From Halorussus vallis (GTDB lineage Archaea > Halobacteriota > Halobacteria > Halobacteriales > Haladaptataceae), in NCBI RefSeq assembly GCF_024138165.1, contig NZ_CP100000.1, positions 248,001 through 312,000 on the forward strand: 64,000 nucleotides of DNA, given 5' to 3'. Within the stretch, counting starts at the first letter, position 1. Each line of letters starts with the position of its first letter. The notes under the pieces are model-generated. The model saw only the letters and a list, made by a program, of their open reading frames with translations, made no database searches and was not told the DNA's origin. Shown one piece after another: positions 17,509 through 26,223 of the stretch. A program made the translations under genes and the position numbers.

Positions 17509-19734
17509 ATGCCGAAATCGCTGGAGCGCGACCTCGGACTGTACGCGACGATCACCATCAGCATCGGCGCGATGGTCGGCAGTGGTATCTTCGTCCTTCC
17601 GGGACTGGCGGCCGGGAAAGCCGGACCCGCCGCGATATTCGGGTATCTCCTCGCCGGATTCATCGTCCTCCCGGCGGCGCTGTCGAAGGCGGAGATGGCG
17701 ACGGCGATTCCGGAGTCGGGGGGAACGTACCTCTACATCGACCGCGCGATGGGGCCGCTTCCCGGAACGATAGCCGGAATCGGCGCGTGGTTCTCGCTGG
17801 TATTCAAGAGCGCGTTCGCGCTGGTCGGCCTCGGCGCGTATCTCCTCCTCTTCGTCCCCGTTTCGGAAGGTTCGCTCGTGTTCGTGAGTCTCGGCCTCGG
17901 TCTGCTTCTCGTCGTCGTCAACGTGCTCGGCGCGAAACTCACCGGCGGACTCCAGGCCGCAGTCGTGAGTCTGGTCCTTCTTGTGCTGTTGCTGTTCGTC
18001 GGAGACGGGATGATCTCCGTCGATAGCAGTCAGTACCACCCGTTCTTCACCCACGGAGTCGACGGACTGTTCGCCGCGACGGGACTCGTCTTCGTCTCCT
18101 ACGCCGGGGTGACCAAGATCGCCAGCGTCGCCGAGGAGGTAGAGAACCCCGGCCGGAACATTCCCATCGCCATCCTCACCTCCATCGTCGTGATGATGGC
18201 GGTGTACACGCTGACCGTCTACGTGATCATCGGCGTCTCGCCGACGGACGCGCTCACGGCCAAGGACATGCTGACCCCGATGGCGCTGGCGGCCGGCGGT
18301 ACTCTGGGTCGCGTCGGAGTGATCGGTATCTCCGTCGTGGCGGTTCTCGCGCTGACGAGCATGGCGAACGCGGGCATCCTGTCGTCGTCGCGGTATCCCC
18401 TCGCGATGAGCCGAGACGACCTCGCACCGGAGTCCGTCGGGAGCGTCAGCGAGCGGTTCAAGACGCCCGTCGCTTCGATTCTGTTCACCGGGACGATTCT
18501 CCTGGTCCTCGTCGCGTTCGTCCCGGTGCTCGAACTCGCCAAACTGGCCAGCGCATTCCAGATACTCGTGTTCGCGTTCATCAACGTCGCGCTGATCGCG
18601 TTCCGGGAGAGTTCGCTGGACTGGTACGACCCGGAGTTCACGGCTCCGGGGTATCCGTTCGTCCAGATCGGCGGCTTCCTGGCGAGTCTGCTCCTCCTCA
18701 CCCAGATGGGGGCGATTCCGCTGGTCGGCGCGTTCGGCCTCGTCGTACTGGGTGCGGTCTGGTACCGGGTGTACGGGCGCGAACGGACGAAACGCGAAGG
18801 AGCGGCGGTGGACGCCGTTCGCCGGTCGACCGATAGCCGGTCGCTAGAGCAGACCGAGCGGACCTTGACCAGCGAGTCGAAGCGCAACATCCTCGTTGCG
18901 ATGGGCGAAGACACCTCCACGGAGCGAGAGCGGACGTTGCTCACCATCGCCGCGTACGTCGCCGCGTCGACCGACGCGCGAGTGTACGCGGTCCGATTCG
19001 AGGAAGTCCCCGAACAACTGACGCTATCGTCGGCGACTTCGATGGACGAGGACGACCGGGAGTTCGAAGCCGCGACCGAGCAACTGGCCGAAGAACTGCC
19101 GGCCCGAATCGAACCCCGGGAGATCGTCTCGCACAACACCGGCCGGGCGGTCGTCAACTTCGCGACCGACATCGACGCGAGCCTCCTCCTCGGGGAATGG
19201 CGATCCGAGGGACTCCGGGCCGAGTTGCTCGACCGCGACGTCGACTGGTACATGAACCGTGCGCCGTGCGACGTCACCTTCGTCCGCGACCGCGGCTTCG
19301 GTTCCATCGACGAGATCACGGTGTTGACCCAGCGGGGACCGTACGGCCCGACCAAGGTTCGACTCGCCAACGCGTTCGCGGAGCAAGCGGGCGCTTCGCT
19401 GCGGTTCGTCACCGCGGTCGGACCCGACCCGACGCAGGAACAGATCGACACGACGGAGGAGTTCCACGAGGAACTCGCCGACCTCTGTACGGTACCGGTC
19501 GAGCTAGATATCGTTCGGAGCGAAGATCGGCTCTCGGGGGTTATCGATGCCGCGGTGGGGAGCGACTTCGCGGTAGTGGGGGCGGTCGCGCACTCGAAAC
19601 TCCACGACATCTTCCTCGGCGATCCGGCCGTGACCATCAGTTCGGGCCTCGACTGTTCGGTTCTCTTGGTCCATCCCCAGGACTCGCGCGGCCAGTCGTT
19701 CCTGAACGCCCTCATCAAGCGAGTCGCCTACTGA
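17509..19734 (+). CDS. APC-family transporter with C-terminal UspA-like tandem
   Basis: The protein has 741 residues. Residues 1-425 are an APC-superfamily permease (start MPKSLERDLGLYATITISIG, motif GAMVGSGIFVLPG, later EEVENPGRNIP). Residues 455-595 and 600-735 are two UspA-like folds (NILVAMGEDTS; LLGEWRSEGLR; VVGAVAHSKLHDIFLG). It is shorter than the other two APC-UspA proteins and clearly divergent from them. A Shine-Dalgarno sequence overlaps a possible leader peptide just upstream, so translation may not be leaderless. It converges on trkA; a small hairpin at 19832-19850 lies between them. Confidence 0.85.
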   Translation: MPKSLERDLGLYATITISIGAMVGSGIFVLPGLAAGKAGPAAIFGYLLAGFIVLPAALSKAEMATAIPESGGTYLYIDRAMGPLPGTIAGIGAWFSLVFKSAFALVGLGAYLLLFVPVSEGSLVFVSLGLGLLLVVVNVLGAKLTGGLQAAVVSLVLLVLLLFVGDGMISVDSSQYHPFFTHGVDGLFAATGLVFVSYAGVTKIASVAEEVENPGRNIPIAILTSIVVMMAVYTLTVYVIIGVSPTDALTAKDMLTPMALAAGGTLGRVGVIGISVVAVLALTSMANAGILSSSRYPLAMSRDDLAPESVGSVSERFKTPVASILFTGTILLVLVAFVPVLELAKLASAFQILVFAFINVALIAFRESSLDWYDPEFTAPGYPFVQIGGFLASLLLLTQMGAIPLVGAFGLVVLGAVWYRVYGRERTKREGAAVDAVRRSTDSRSLEQTERTLTSESKRNILVAMGEDTSTERERTLLTIAAYVAASTDARVYAVRFEEVPEQLTLSSATSMDEDDREFEAATEQLAEELPARIEPREIVSHNTGRAVVNFATDIDASLLLGEWRSEGLRAELLDRDVDWYMNRAPCDVTFVRDRGFGSIDEITVLTQRGPYGPTKVRLANAFAEQAGASLRFVTAVGPDPTQEQIDTTEEFHEELADLCTVPVELDIVRSEDRLSGVIDAAVGSDFAVVGAVAHSKLHDIFLGDPAVTISSGLDCSVLLVHPQDSRGQSFLNALIKRVAY

Positions 19735-19882
19735 ATCCGGTTTCCCGTCGTCGACTCTCCCGAACGACATCGCCGGTCCGTCGTCAGCGTCGAGACGAGG
19801 CGGAGTCGGCAGTCCGACGGAGCGTCGACGCGCCGTCGCCGTGCGACGGCCCCGTCGCGGAGTTCAGTTTCCCCCGACGGCC

Positions 19883-20578
19883 TCACCGACGAACGGACTC
19901 GTGGTCCTCGTAGTGACCGAACGCGTCGGTGACGTCGGGCGTCGCGCCGGACGCCGAATAGACGGTGAGAACGTCGCCGGCTTCGATTCGGGTCTTACCC
20001 TTCGGGGTGAGGGGCGGTTCGTCTCCGGGTTGTTCGATGGCGACGATCAGCGTATCTTCGCCGAGCAAATTCTGCTCGTCGGCTTCCTGGATTGTCTTGC
20101 CCGCGATGGCGGCGTCTTCGGCGACGGCGATTTCGAAGACCTCCGCGTCGCCGCCGAGGTGCATGAAGTCGATGATCGCCGGTCGCTTGACCGCGCGGTA
20201 GAGGTAGTCGGCGATGAGCCGTTGCGGGTTCTCGATAGTGTGGACCCCGATCTGGCGAAAGAGGCTCATGTGGTCGGGGTTGTGGACGACGGAGACGATT
20301 TCGGGAATCTCTATCTCCTTGGCGAGCAGACAGACCATCGTGTTGGTAGCGTCCTGGTCGGTCGTGCTAATGATGGCGTCGGCCCGCTCGGCGCCGGCGT
20401 CGTAGAGCGTTTCTTTGACAGTGGCGTCGTCGTTGATTACGAGAGCGTCGAACGCGGTCGCGGCCCTGTTCGCACGTTCCTCGTCGTACTCTATGACGGC
20501 GACGTCGTTACCCTCCCGCGTAGCCGCCTCGATGAGCGGCGTACCGATCTGGCCGGCGCCGACGATGATGATGTACAT
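19883..20578 (-). CDS. trkA: TrkA-type K+ channel/transport regulator (RCK_N + RCK_C)
   Basis: This 231-residue protein has the Rossmann start MYIIIVGAGQIGTPLIE (GxGxxG) that binds NAD(H) or ATP, an acidic residue at the end of beta-2 (VIEYDEE), then an RCK_C domain from about 140 (VFEIAVAEDAAIAGKTIQE...LTVYSASG). It is the single-unit TrkA form, about half the length of the protein encoded at 22461. Such subunits form cytosolic rings that gate K+ uptake by TrkH. It is in the same orientation as trkH with a 294-base gap, so it probably has its own promoter. Confidence 0.88.
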   Translation of the reverse strand: MYIIIVGAGQIGTPLIEAATREGNDVAVIEYDEERANRAATAFDALVINDDATVKETLYDAGAERADAIISTTDQDATNTMVCLLAKEIEIPEIVSVVHNPDHMSLFRQIGVHTIENPQRLIADYLYRAVKRPAIIDFMHLGGDAEVFEIAVAEDAAIAGKTIQEADEQNLLGEDTLIVAIEQPGDEPPLTPKGKTRIEAGDVLTVYSASGATPDVTDAFGHYEDHESVRR

Positions 20579-20872
20579 ACTGATTCAGTACGGCGCTACC
20601 CCCTTGAGACGTGCGGCTCGACACCCGGTCGTCCGAGGAGTGTAACGTTGTTCAGCGCACATCATTGCAGAGCACGTGTATGATGAAAGACGGGATGCAG
20701 TGCCCGGTAATCATCGACCTTGCCGACACTTCGGCGGCCTAATCGTTGTCTACGCGAGTCTGACGGTTTCAGGGACCGAGTTAGCGAGGCGCCGTTCCCC
20801 GCGAGTGATACGTCGAGAAGACGTTCGGGAACGGAATCACAGACAGCCCCTCTCCGAACGCGGACGCCGGAG

Positions 20873-22408
20873 CTAGGACCGCCAGTACGTCGGCGTCAGC
20901 AGGACGAGAACGGGCAGAATCTCCAGTCGGCCGATCCACATGAGAAACACCATGAACAGCTTCGTGGTCGACGGGAACGGGAGGTAACTGTTCATCGGGC
21001 CGACGATGCCGAAGCCCGGCCCCACGTTACCGAGGGTCGCCGCGACCGCGCTCATCGCGTCGAGCGCGATCAGGTCCATGCCCGTCCGGGCGGCGTCGAC
21101 GTAGACGACCAACGCCGCGACGAAGAAGATGACCAGGTACAGCAGGGTGAACGCGTAGATACCCCGGACCGCCTGTTCGTCCAGGGCGCGACCGCCGAGG
21201 CGGACCGGCCGGACCGCCTCCGGGTGGACCGTCGTGAACAGTTCGCGCTTGATGGACTTGAGGACGACCAGCCAGCGGACGATCTTGACGGCACCGCCGG
21301 TCGACCCCGCAGAACCGCCCACGAACAGCATCACGAACAGCACGTACTGGGCCGGTGTGCCCCAGGTGTTGAAGTCCATGCTGGCGTACCCCGTCGTCGT
21401 CACCAGCGAGACGACCTGGAATATCGCGTGGCGCAGCGCCTTCTCGACCTCGCCGCCGATGGGGCCGACGGCAGTCTGTTCGGCCGTTCCGCCAGCGAAC
21501 AGCAGCACCGTGACGAGCGCCGAGAACGTCGCCAACACGCCGACGTAGAACCGGAACTCGGTGTCCTCGCCGAACACTTCGACTTCGCCGTTCAGCGCGT
21601 GCCAGAACAGCGCGAAGTTGGTCCCCGCGGCCACCATGAACGGAATGATGAGCCACTGAACCGCCGCCGAGAAGGCCTCGATGCTGCGCGCGGCGGGCGA
21701 GAAGCCGCCGGTGGCCATCGTGGTGAAACCGTGTGCGACCGACTGGTAGAGGGTCATGTCCGGCGCGAGGCCGGCGAGGTGAAGGCCGTACAACAGGGCC
21801 ATCTCCACGGCGGTGATTCCGAGGTACGCCTTCCAGAGCGCTCGCGCGGTTTCCGCGATGCGCGGCGTGAGCTTTTGGATGCCGGGACCCGGCGCTTCGG
21901 CGTCCATCAGTTGCGCGCCGCCGACGGAGAGTTCGGGCAGGATGGCGACGGCGAGGACGACGATTCCCATCCCACCGAGCCACTGGGTCTGCTGGCGCCA
22001 CATCATCAGCGCCCGCGAGTGTCGCTCGAAGCCGATGCTCCCCATCACGGTCGCCCCGGTGGTCGTGAATCCGCTCATCGACTCGAAGATGGCGTTGACC
22101 GGCTGTGCGACCGTTCCCTCTCCGGCGATGACGTAGGGGACCGCGCCGACGAGCGAGACGGCGAGCCACGTCAGCGCGACCATCAGAAAGCCCTCGCGTG
22201 CGCCCAGGTCGGGGTCGTCGTCCAGTTGTTCGAGCCCCCAGCCGATGGCGACCGCGATTACCATCGACGCGATGAACGTCGTGACTCCATCGCCGTAGTA
22301 CGCGGCGAGCGCGAGCGGAAACGCCATCGCCACGGAGAGCCACTTGACGACCGTCCCGACGAGGCTACAGCTCGCTCGCCAGTCCACGCGGAGTTTCTCG
22401 CTCAGCAC
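20873..22408 (-). CDS. trkH: TrkH-type potassium uptake membrane protein
   Basis: The 511-residue integral membrane protein has four pore repeats. Filter-region sequences are visible: SGFTTTGATV, HGFTTMATGGFS, VSLVTTTGYAS and AATLGNVGPG, each with the glycine that lines the SKT channel filter. Length and order agree with TrkH. GTG at 22408 is the start (VLSEKLRVDW). It lies 52 bases downstream of the double TrkA gene, so they likely form an operon that supplies the K+ needed for salt-in osmoadaptation. Confidence 0.92.
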   Translation of the reverse strand: MLSEKLRVDWRASCSLVGTVVKWLSVAMAFPLALAAYYGDGVTTFIASMVIAVAIGWGLEQLDDDPDLGAREGFLMVALTWLAVSLVGAVPYVIAGEGTVAQPVNAIFESMSGFTTTGATVMGSIGFERHSRALMMWRQQTQWLGGMGIVVLAVAILPELSVGGAQLMDAEAPGPGIQKLTPRIAETARALWKAYLGITAVEMALLYGLHLAGLAPDMTLYQSVAHGFTTMATGGFSPAARSIEAFSAAVQWLIIPFMVAAGTNFALFWHALNGEVEVFGEDTEFRFYVGVLATFSALVTVLLFAGGTAEQTAVGPIGGEVEKALRHAIFQVVSLVTTTGYASMDFNTWGTPAQYVLFVMLFVGGSAGSTGGAVKIVRWLVVLKSIKRELFTTVHPEAVRPVRLGGRALDEQAVRGIYAFTLLYLVIFFVAALVVYVDAARTGMDLIALDAMSAVAATLGNVGPGFGIVGPMNSYLPFPSTTKLFMVFLMWIGRLEILPVLVLLTPTYWRS

Positions 22409-22460
22409 GGTTCGTCACCGTTCGCGGGCGATGTGCTCGCTCGCACTCCAACTCGACTCG

Positions 22461-23804
22461 TCATAGTTTCGCACTTACGTCCGTCAGGGCGCCTCGTTCG
22501 ACGAACGCGACGACGTGGTCGCCCGGTTCGACCACGGTGTCACCGCGCGGGACGACGAACTCACCGTCGCGGGTGATGGCGCCGAGGACGAACCCTTCGG
22601 GCATGTCCGCGACGGCTTCGCGAATCGGTCGGCCGACCAGCACGCTCTCGCCGTCCACCTCTATCTCGAGGACCTCCGCCCTGTCGTTCTCGATGAGCGC
22701 GACGTTCTCGGTGTGAAGCTCGCGGGTGAACCGAGTGATCTCCTCGGCGGTGACCTCGCGGGGGTTGATGCCGACGTCCACGCCGACCGTCTCGAAGAGG
22801 CTGACGTACTCGGTCGTCTCGACCACGGCGACGGTCCGGCGCGCGCCCAGCTGTTTCGCGAGAATCGACACCAGCAAGTTCTTCTCGTCGTTCTCGAGGG
22901 TGGCGACCACGGCGTCGGCCTCGCCGACGTGTTCGCGGGCGAGGAACTCGGCGTCAGTCGCGTCGCTCTCCATGACGACCGTGTTCGGCAGTTGCTCGGC
23001 GAGTTCGCGCGCGCGTTCGGCGTCGCGTTCGATGAGCCGCGGGTGGAGTCCGCGCTCTTCGAGCAGGCGGGCGGTGTGATACCCGATCTCGCTCCCGCCG
23101 ATGATGACGAGGTCCTCGTTTTGGGAGGGCGTCTCGGTGGGCGCGACTTCGCGGGCAAATCCCTGGACGCTCTCCGGACTCCCGATGACGATGACCTTGT
23201 CGCCGGCCGCGATTCGCGTCTCGCCGCGGGGAATCGTCACGTCGTCGTCCCGGAGGATGGCCGCGAACGTGAGCGAGTCGAAACGGTCGGCGTCCCGGAC
23301 GGTCAGGTCGGCGATGGGGCTCTCCTCGCTCACCTCGAACTCGGCCATCTGGACGATACCGCCCGCGAACGGGTCGACGTCGCGGGCCGCCGGCAGTCCG
23401 ATGACTCGGACGATGTCCTGTGCGGCGAGCAGGTTCGTACAGACCATGAAGTCGACGCCGAACGCCCGCTGGTCCTCGGCGTGCTGCCACGTCTCGAGGT
23501 AGTCGACGTTCTTGACCCGCGCGATGGTGAACGGGTCGTCGACGGTCTTGGCGGTCCCGCAGGCGACCAGATTCGTCTCGTCGTCGTCGGTGCTCGCGAT
23601 TATCATGTCCGCCTGCTCGACGCCCGCCTGCCGGAGCGTCGAGAGCGACGTCCCGTCGCCTTGGATGGCGAGAACGTCGAGCGAGTACGTCAACGCATCG
23701 ACTCGCTCGGAGTCGGTGTCCACGACCACGACCTCGTGGAGATCCGCGAGACTGGCCGCGATGGACGAACCGACCTCACCTGCGCCGACGATGATGACAC
23801 GCAT
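22461..23804 (-). CDS. trkA: TrkA, double NAD-binding subunit of K+ uptake
   Basis: The 447-residue protein has two RCK_N-RCK_C units: MRVIIVGAGEVGSSIA with RCK_C near 140-220, then LVIIGGSEIGYHTARLLEE near 232 with RCK_C at 365-445. This is the full-length TrkA layout. A strong Shine-Dalgarno (GGGAGGGAT, 23808-23816) precedes ATG 23804. AT-rich TATA candidates lie about 45 bases upstream. It leads the trkA-trkH unit. Confidence 0.92.
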   Translation of the reverse strand: MRVIIVGAGEVGSSIAASLADLHEVVVVDTDSERVDALTYSLDVLAIQGDGTSLSTLRQAGVEQADMIIASTDDDETNLVACGTAKTVDDPFTIARVKNVDYLETWQHAEDQRAFGVDFMVCTNLLAAQDIVRVIGLPAARDVDPFAGGIVQMAEFEVSEESPIADLTVRDADRFDSLTFAAILRDDDVTIPRGETRIAAGDKVIVIGSPESVQGFAREVAPTETPSQNEDLVIIGGSEIGYHTARLLEERGLHPRLIERDAERARELAEQLPNTVVMESDATDAEFLAREHVGEADAVVATLENDEKNLLVSILAKQLGARRTVAVVETTEYVSLFETVGVDVGINPREVTAEEITRFTRELHTENVALIENDRAEVLEIEVDGESVLVGRPIREAVADMPEGFVLGAITRDGEFVVPRGDTVVEPGDHVVAFVERGALTDVSAKL

Positions 23805-23989
23805 CTGATCCCTCCCTCGTCATTCTTGACTGTCTTTACTAGCCCGCAGGTATGATTATTTCCTTTCTCGGGCGTGACGGCCGGCGGAGGACCGTCGAGC
23901 GTCACCGATACCGAGGCCTCGCGCTCGTCGGACGGACGTTCGTCTCGTCGTCGAGTTACGGAGTCGAAAGCCGCCGAGGGGCGGTCGAA

Positions 23990-25360
23990 TCAGTCGGTCG
24001 CGGGCGACAGCGGTTCGTCCGCGCCCTCCCGCGGGAAGTGGTCGATGGTGTCAGCGCGGAACGCCTCCTCGTCGAACTCGTAGTCCTCGTCGAAGAACTC
24101 CATCAGCGTTCGGGTGTCGCGCATGGCGTTCTTCAGACTGGTGGAAGCGCCCGGCGACGGCGTGATGTTGAAGATGATGTCGTCGCCGACGATCTTCGCC
24201 TCGCCCATGTCGAGGGACTTCGCCGACGTGTCGACGATCTGCGGACGAACGCCGCCGTAGCCCTTCGCGCGCTCGATGTCGTCGAGTTCGGCGCTCGGGA
24301 CGACCTTCTGGACGTGGGGCAGGAACGCCTTCGGGCCGACCTCCGGGAGGTCGTAGACGAGGTTCCGCAGGACGTACGGCAGGAGGATGCGGTCGGAGAG
24401 GATGTTCGCGTAACTGAGGAAGGCCGCGACGTTCAGTCCGAACACGTCGAGGAAGTCCCCGACGGTCGAGAGTCGCCCGCGTTCGAGCGTCGGGACGAGT
24501 TTCGCGGTCGGACCGAACCGGGTGATCGAGGGGTCGTGGACGTCGGCGTCGCCGTGGACCGCCGCGAACGGGAGTTTCTTCATCTGGAGCGTGTACACCT
24601 TCCCGTTGAGGAAGTCGTCGGCGAGGAAGAAACTCCCCGCGATGGGGAGCAAGACCTTGTCCTCGCCGTAGCCGAGTTCCTTGGCGATCTGGAGGCTGTG
24701 TGACCCCGCGGCGACGACCGCGACGTCGCAGTCGAAGTTGCCCTCGCTCGTATCGAGGGTGTAGCCGTCGAAGGTTTCGGAGATATCCTCGACCTCCGTG
24801 GATGTGTAGACGTCGACGCTGGCCTCCTCCGTCGCCTGCTCGACGAACGACTTCGTGGTCGCGCCGTAGTCGACGACGTACCCGTCGGGGGTCTGGAGGG
24901 CCAGCAGATCGTCGGACGGGTCGCGCCCCTCGACGACCTTCGGTTCGAGTTCCGCGATCTCCTCGCGTTCGATGGCGCGGAGTTTCGGGAACAGGTCGCC
25001 GAACCCCTCCTCGTGGTACCGGTGTTCGAGTTCCGCGACCTCCTCGTCGCCGACGGCGAGGACCATCTTGCTACGTCGGTCGTGCATCTCCCTCTCGGGG
25101 TCGTGGTTCTCGAGGTAGCCGGCGAGGATTTCGGCGCCCTCTTTGACCTTCTCGGCCTTCTCCAGGGTGTAGTTCGTCTCGATGTCCCCGAAGTGGAGCG
25201 TCTGCGAGTTGTTCGTGTGGTTGGAGTTGATCGCCGCGATTTCGGGTTCCTTCTCGATGAGCGCGATCGACTCGATGTCGGTGAACTTCGCGGTCGTGTA
25301 CAGAAGCGATGCACCGCTGACGCCGCCGCCGACGATAACGAGGTCGTATTTCCCAGACAT
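23990..25360 (-). CDS. mqo: FAD-dependent oxidoreductase, malate:quinone oxidoreductase type
   Basis: This 456-residue flavoprotein starts MSGKYDLVIVGGGVSGASLL with an FAD-binding GxGxxG. NSNHTNNSQTLHFGDIE and YGGVRPQIVD are typical of the MQO/L-2-hydroxyglutarate oxidase family. Such enzymes oxidise malate to oxaloacetate and pass electrons to quinone at the membrane face, which would fit the menaquinone genes later in the window. No transmembrane helix is seen. AT-rich sequence at 25398-25425 (GTTAAAGG on the minus strand) suggests the promoter. 2-Hydroxyglutarate dehydrogenase is an alternative assignment. Confidence 0.8.
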   Translation of the reverse strand: MSGKYDLVIVGGGVSGASLLYTTAKFTDIESIALIEKEPEIAAINSNHTNNSQTLHFGDIETNYTLEKAEKVKEGAEILAGYLENHDPEREMHDRRSKMVLAVGDEEVAELEHRYHEEGFGDLFPKLRAIEREEIAELEPKVVEGRDPSDDLLALQTPDGYVVDYGATTKSFVEQATEEASVDVYTSTEVEDISETFDGYTLDTSEGNFDCDVAVVAAGSHSLQIAKELGYGEDKVLLPIAGSFFLADDFLNGKVYTLQMKKLPFAAVHGDADVHDPSITRFGPTAKLVPTLERGRLSTVGDFLDVFGLNVAAFLSYANILSDRILLPYVLRNLVYDLPEVGPKAFLPHVQKVVPSAELDDIERAKGYGGVRPQIVDTSAKSLDMGEAKIVGDDIIFNITPSPGASTSLKNAMRDTRTLMEFFDEDYEFDEEAFRADTIDHFPREGADEPLSPATD

Positions 25361-25707
25361 GTCTGATGGTAAGGAGTCTACTTCCCCGTTCGTGCTTTAG
25401 ACCTTTAACTCATGTTTTATCGGCAGACGAGCCATCGTCGATCGCTACAAACGACATCGACAAACGCAGAATAATTTAGCGCTAGTGAATGTCTCGCTAG
25501 ACACCGTGTCACTCGCGAAAGTTTCTACACTCGCTCTTTCCGGTACCTCCCCGCCGACGAGGTGACGACGCCGGATGTTCATCCGGCATTTCCGTTCGCC
25601 GTCGTTCCGCCGGCCGACTCGTAATATCCCGAACGTTCGTATCCTTATTATTCTTAAATCCTCCTTGCCGCAACCCTTTTGCCGGTAATTCCCGTTGTAC
25701 GAGAGAG
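25361..25707. other. Divergent intergenic region with repeat copy C
   Basis: It separates mqo from the Nudix gene. The left part holds the AT-rich mqo promoter, the centre the TTTCTACAC repeat with its hairpin, and the right part TTATTATTCTTAAATC (25647-25662) as a likely promoter for the Nudix gene. I see no coding sequence. Confidence 0.5.
25522..25593. repeat. Short TTTCTACAC repeat ending in hairpin + CCGGCATTTCCG, copy C
   Basis: It begins TTTCTACAC like copy A at 2670 and ends with an 8-bp perfect hairpin (25570-25577 with 25580-25587, TT loop) whose right arm runs into CCGGCATTTCCG. Copy A has the same 12 bases (2821-2832) immediately after its own hairpin. The middle is shorter and not clearly alignable. 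Confidence 0.45.
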
Positions 25708-26142
25708 ATGGCCGGGCGAAGCGCGACGTACGTTCAGAAAGCCTGCGCGTACATCACGCGCGACGGCGGCGAACTCCTCGTGTTCGAGGGGCCGGAACAC
25801 GACGGACTCCAGGTGCCGAAGGGGACCATCGAACCCGGCGAGGACCCCCGCGCGGCGGTGTTCCGCGAGATCACCGAGGAGAGCGGTCTCAGCGCGGTCG
25901 GCGACACCCGACACCTGACGACCGACGTGTGGACGCGCCGCCGGTCGCCGCCCAAACGGTACGTCCGGCACTTCTTCCACGCGACCGTCCACGAACCGCG
26001 CGACGAGTGGACCCACGTCGTCACCGGCGAGGGCGAGGAAACCGGCCTCGAATTCGAGTTCTCCTGGGTCGACCTGCCGGCGTCCCGCGAATTCGCGCTG
26101 GCACTCGACGACTACGTCCACCTCCTGGGGACCGACGCGTAG
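25708..26142 (+). CDS. Nudix hydrolase
   Basis: The 144-residue protein has the Nudix box GTIEPGEDPRAAVFREITEESGL (split here as GTIEPGE ... REITEESGL, residues 36-58), with the Mg2+-binding glutamates in REITEES. The N-terminal strand KACAYITRDGGELLVFEG is the family's usual opening. Nudix enzymes cleave nucleoside diphosphate derivatives; the substrate cannot be told. It is followed at 26224 by the lipoprotein gene in the same direction. Confidence 0.9.
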   Translation: MAGRSATYVQKACAYITRDGGELLVFEGPEHDGLQVPKGTIEPGEDPRAAVFREITEESGLSAVGDTRHLTTDVWTRRRSPPKRYVRHFFHATVHEPRDEWTHVVTGEGEETGLEFEFSWVDLPASREFALALDDYVHLLGTDA

Positions 26143-26223
26143 CTTGGCTTTCCTTCCGGGCTTCCGTCCCGCGATGCCGACGCCACCGAAGCAGTGTTGA
26201 GTCCGCCGACCGTCACCGAGGAT

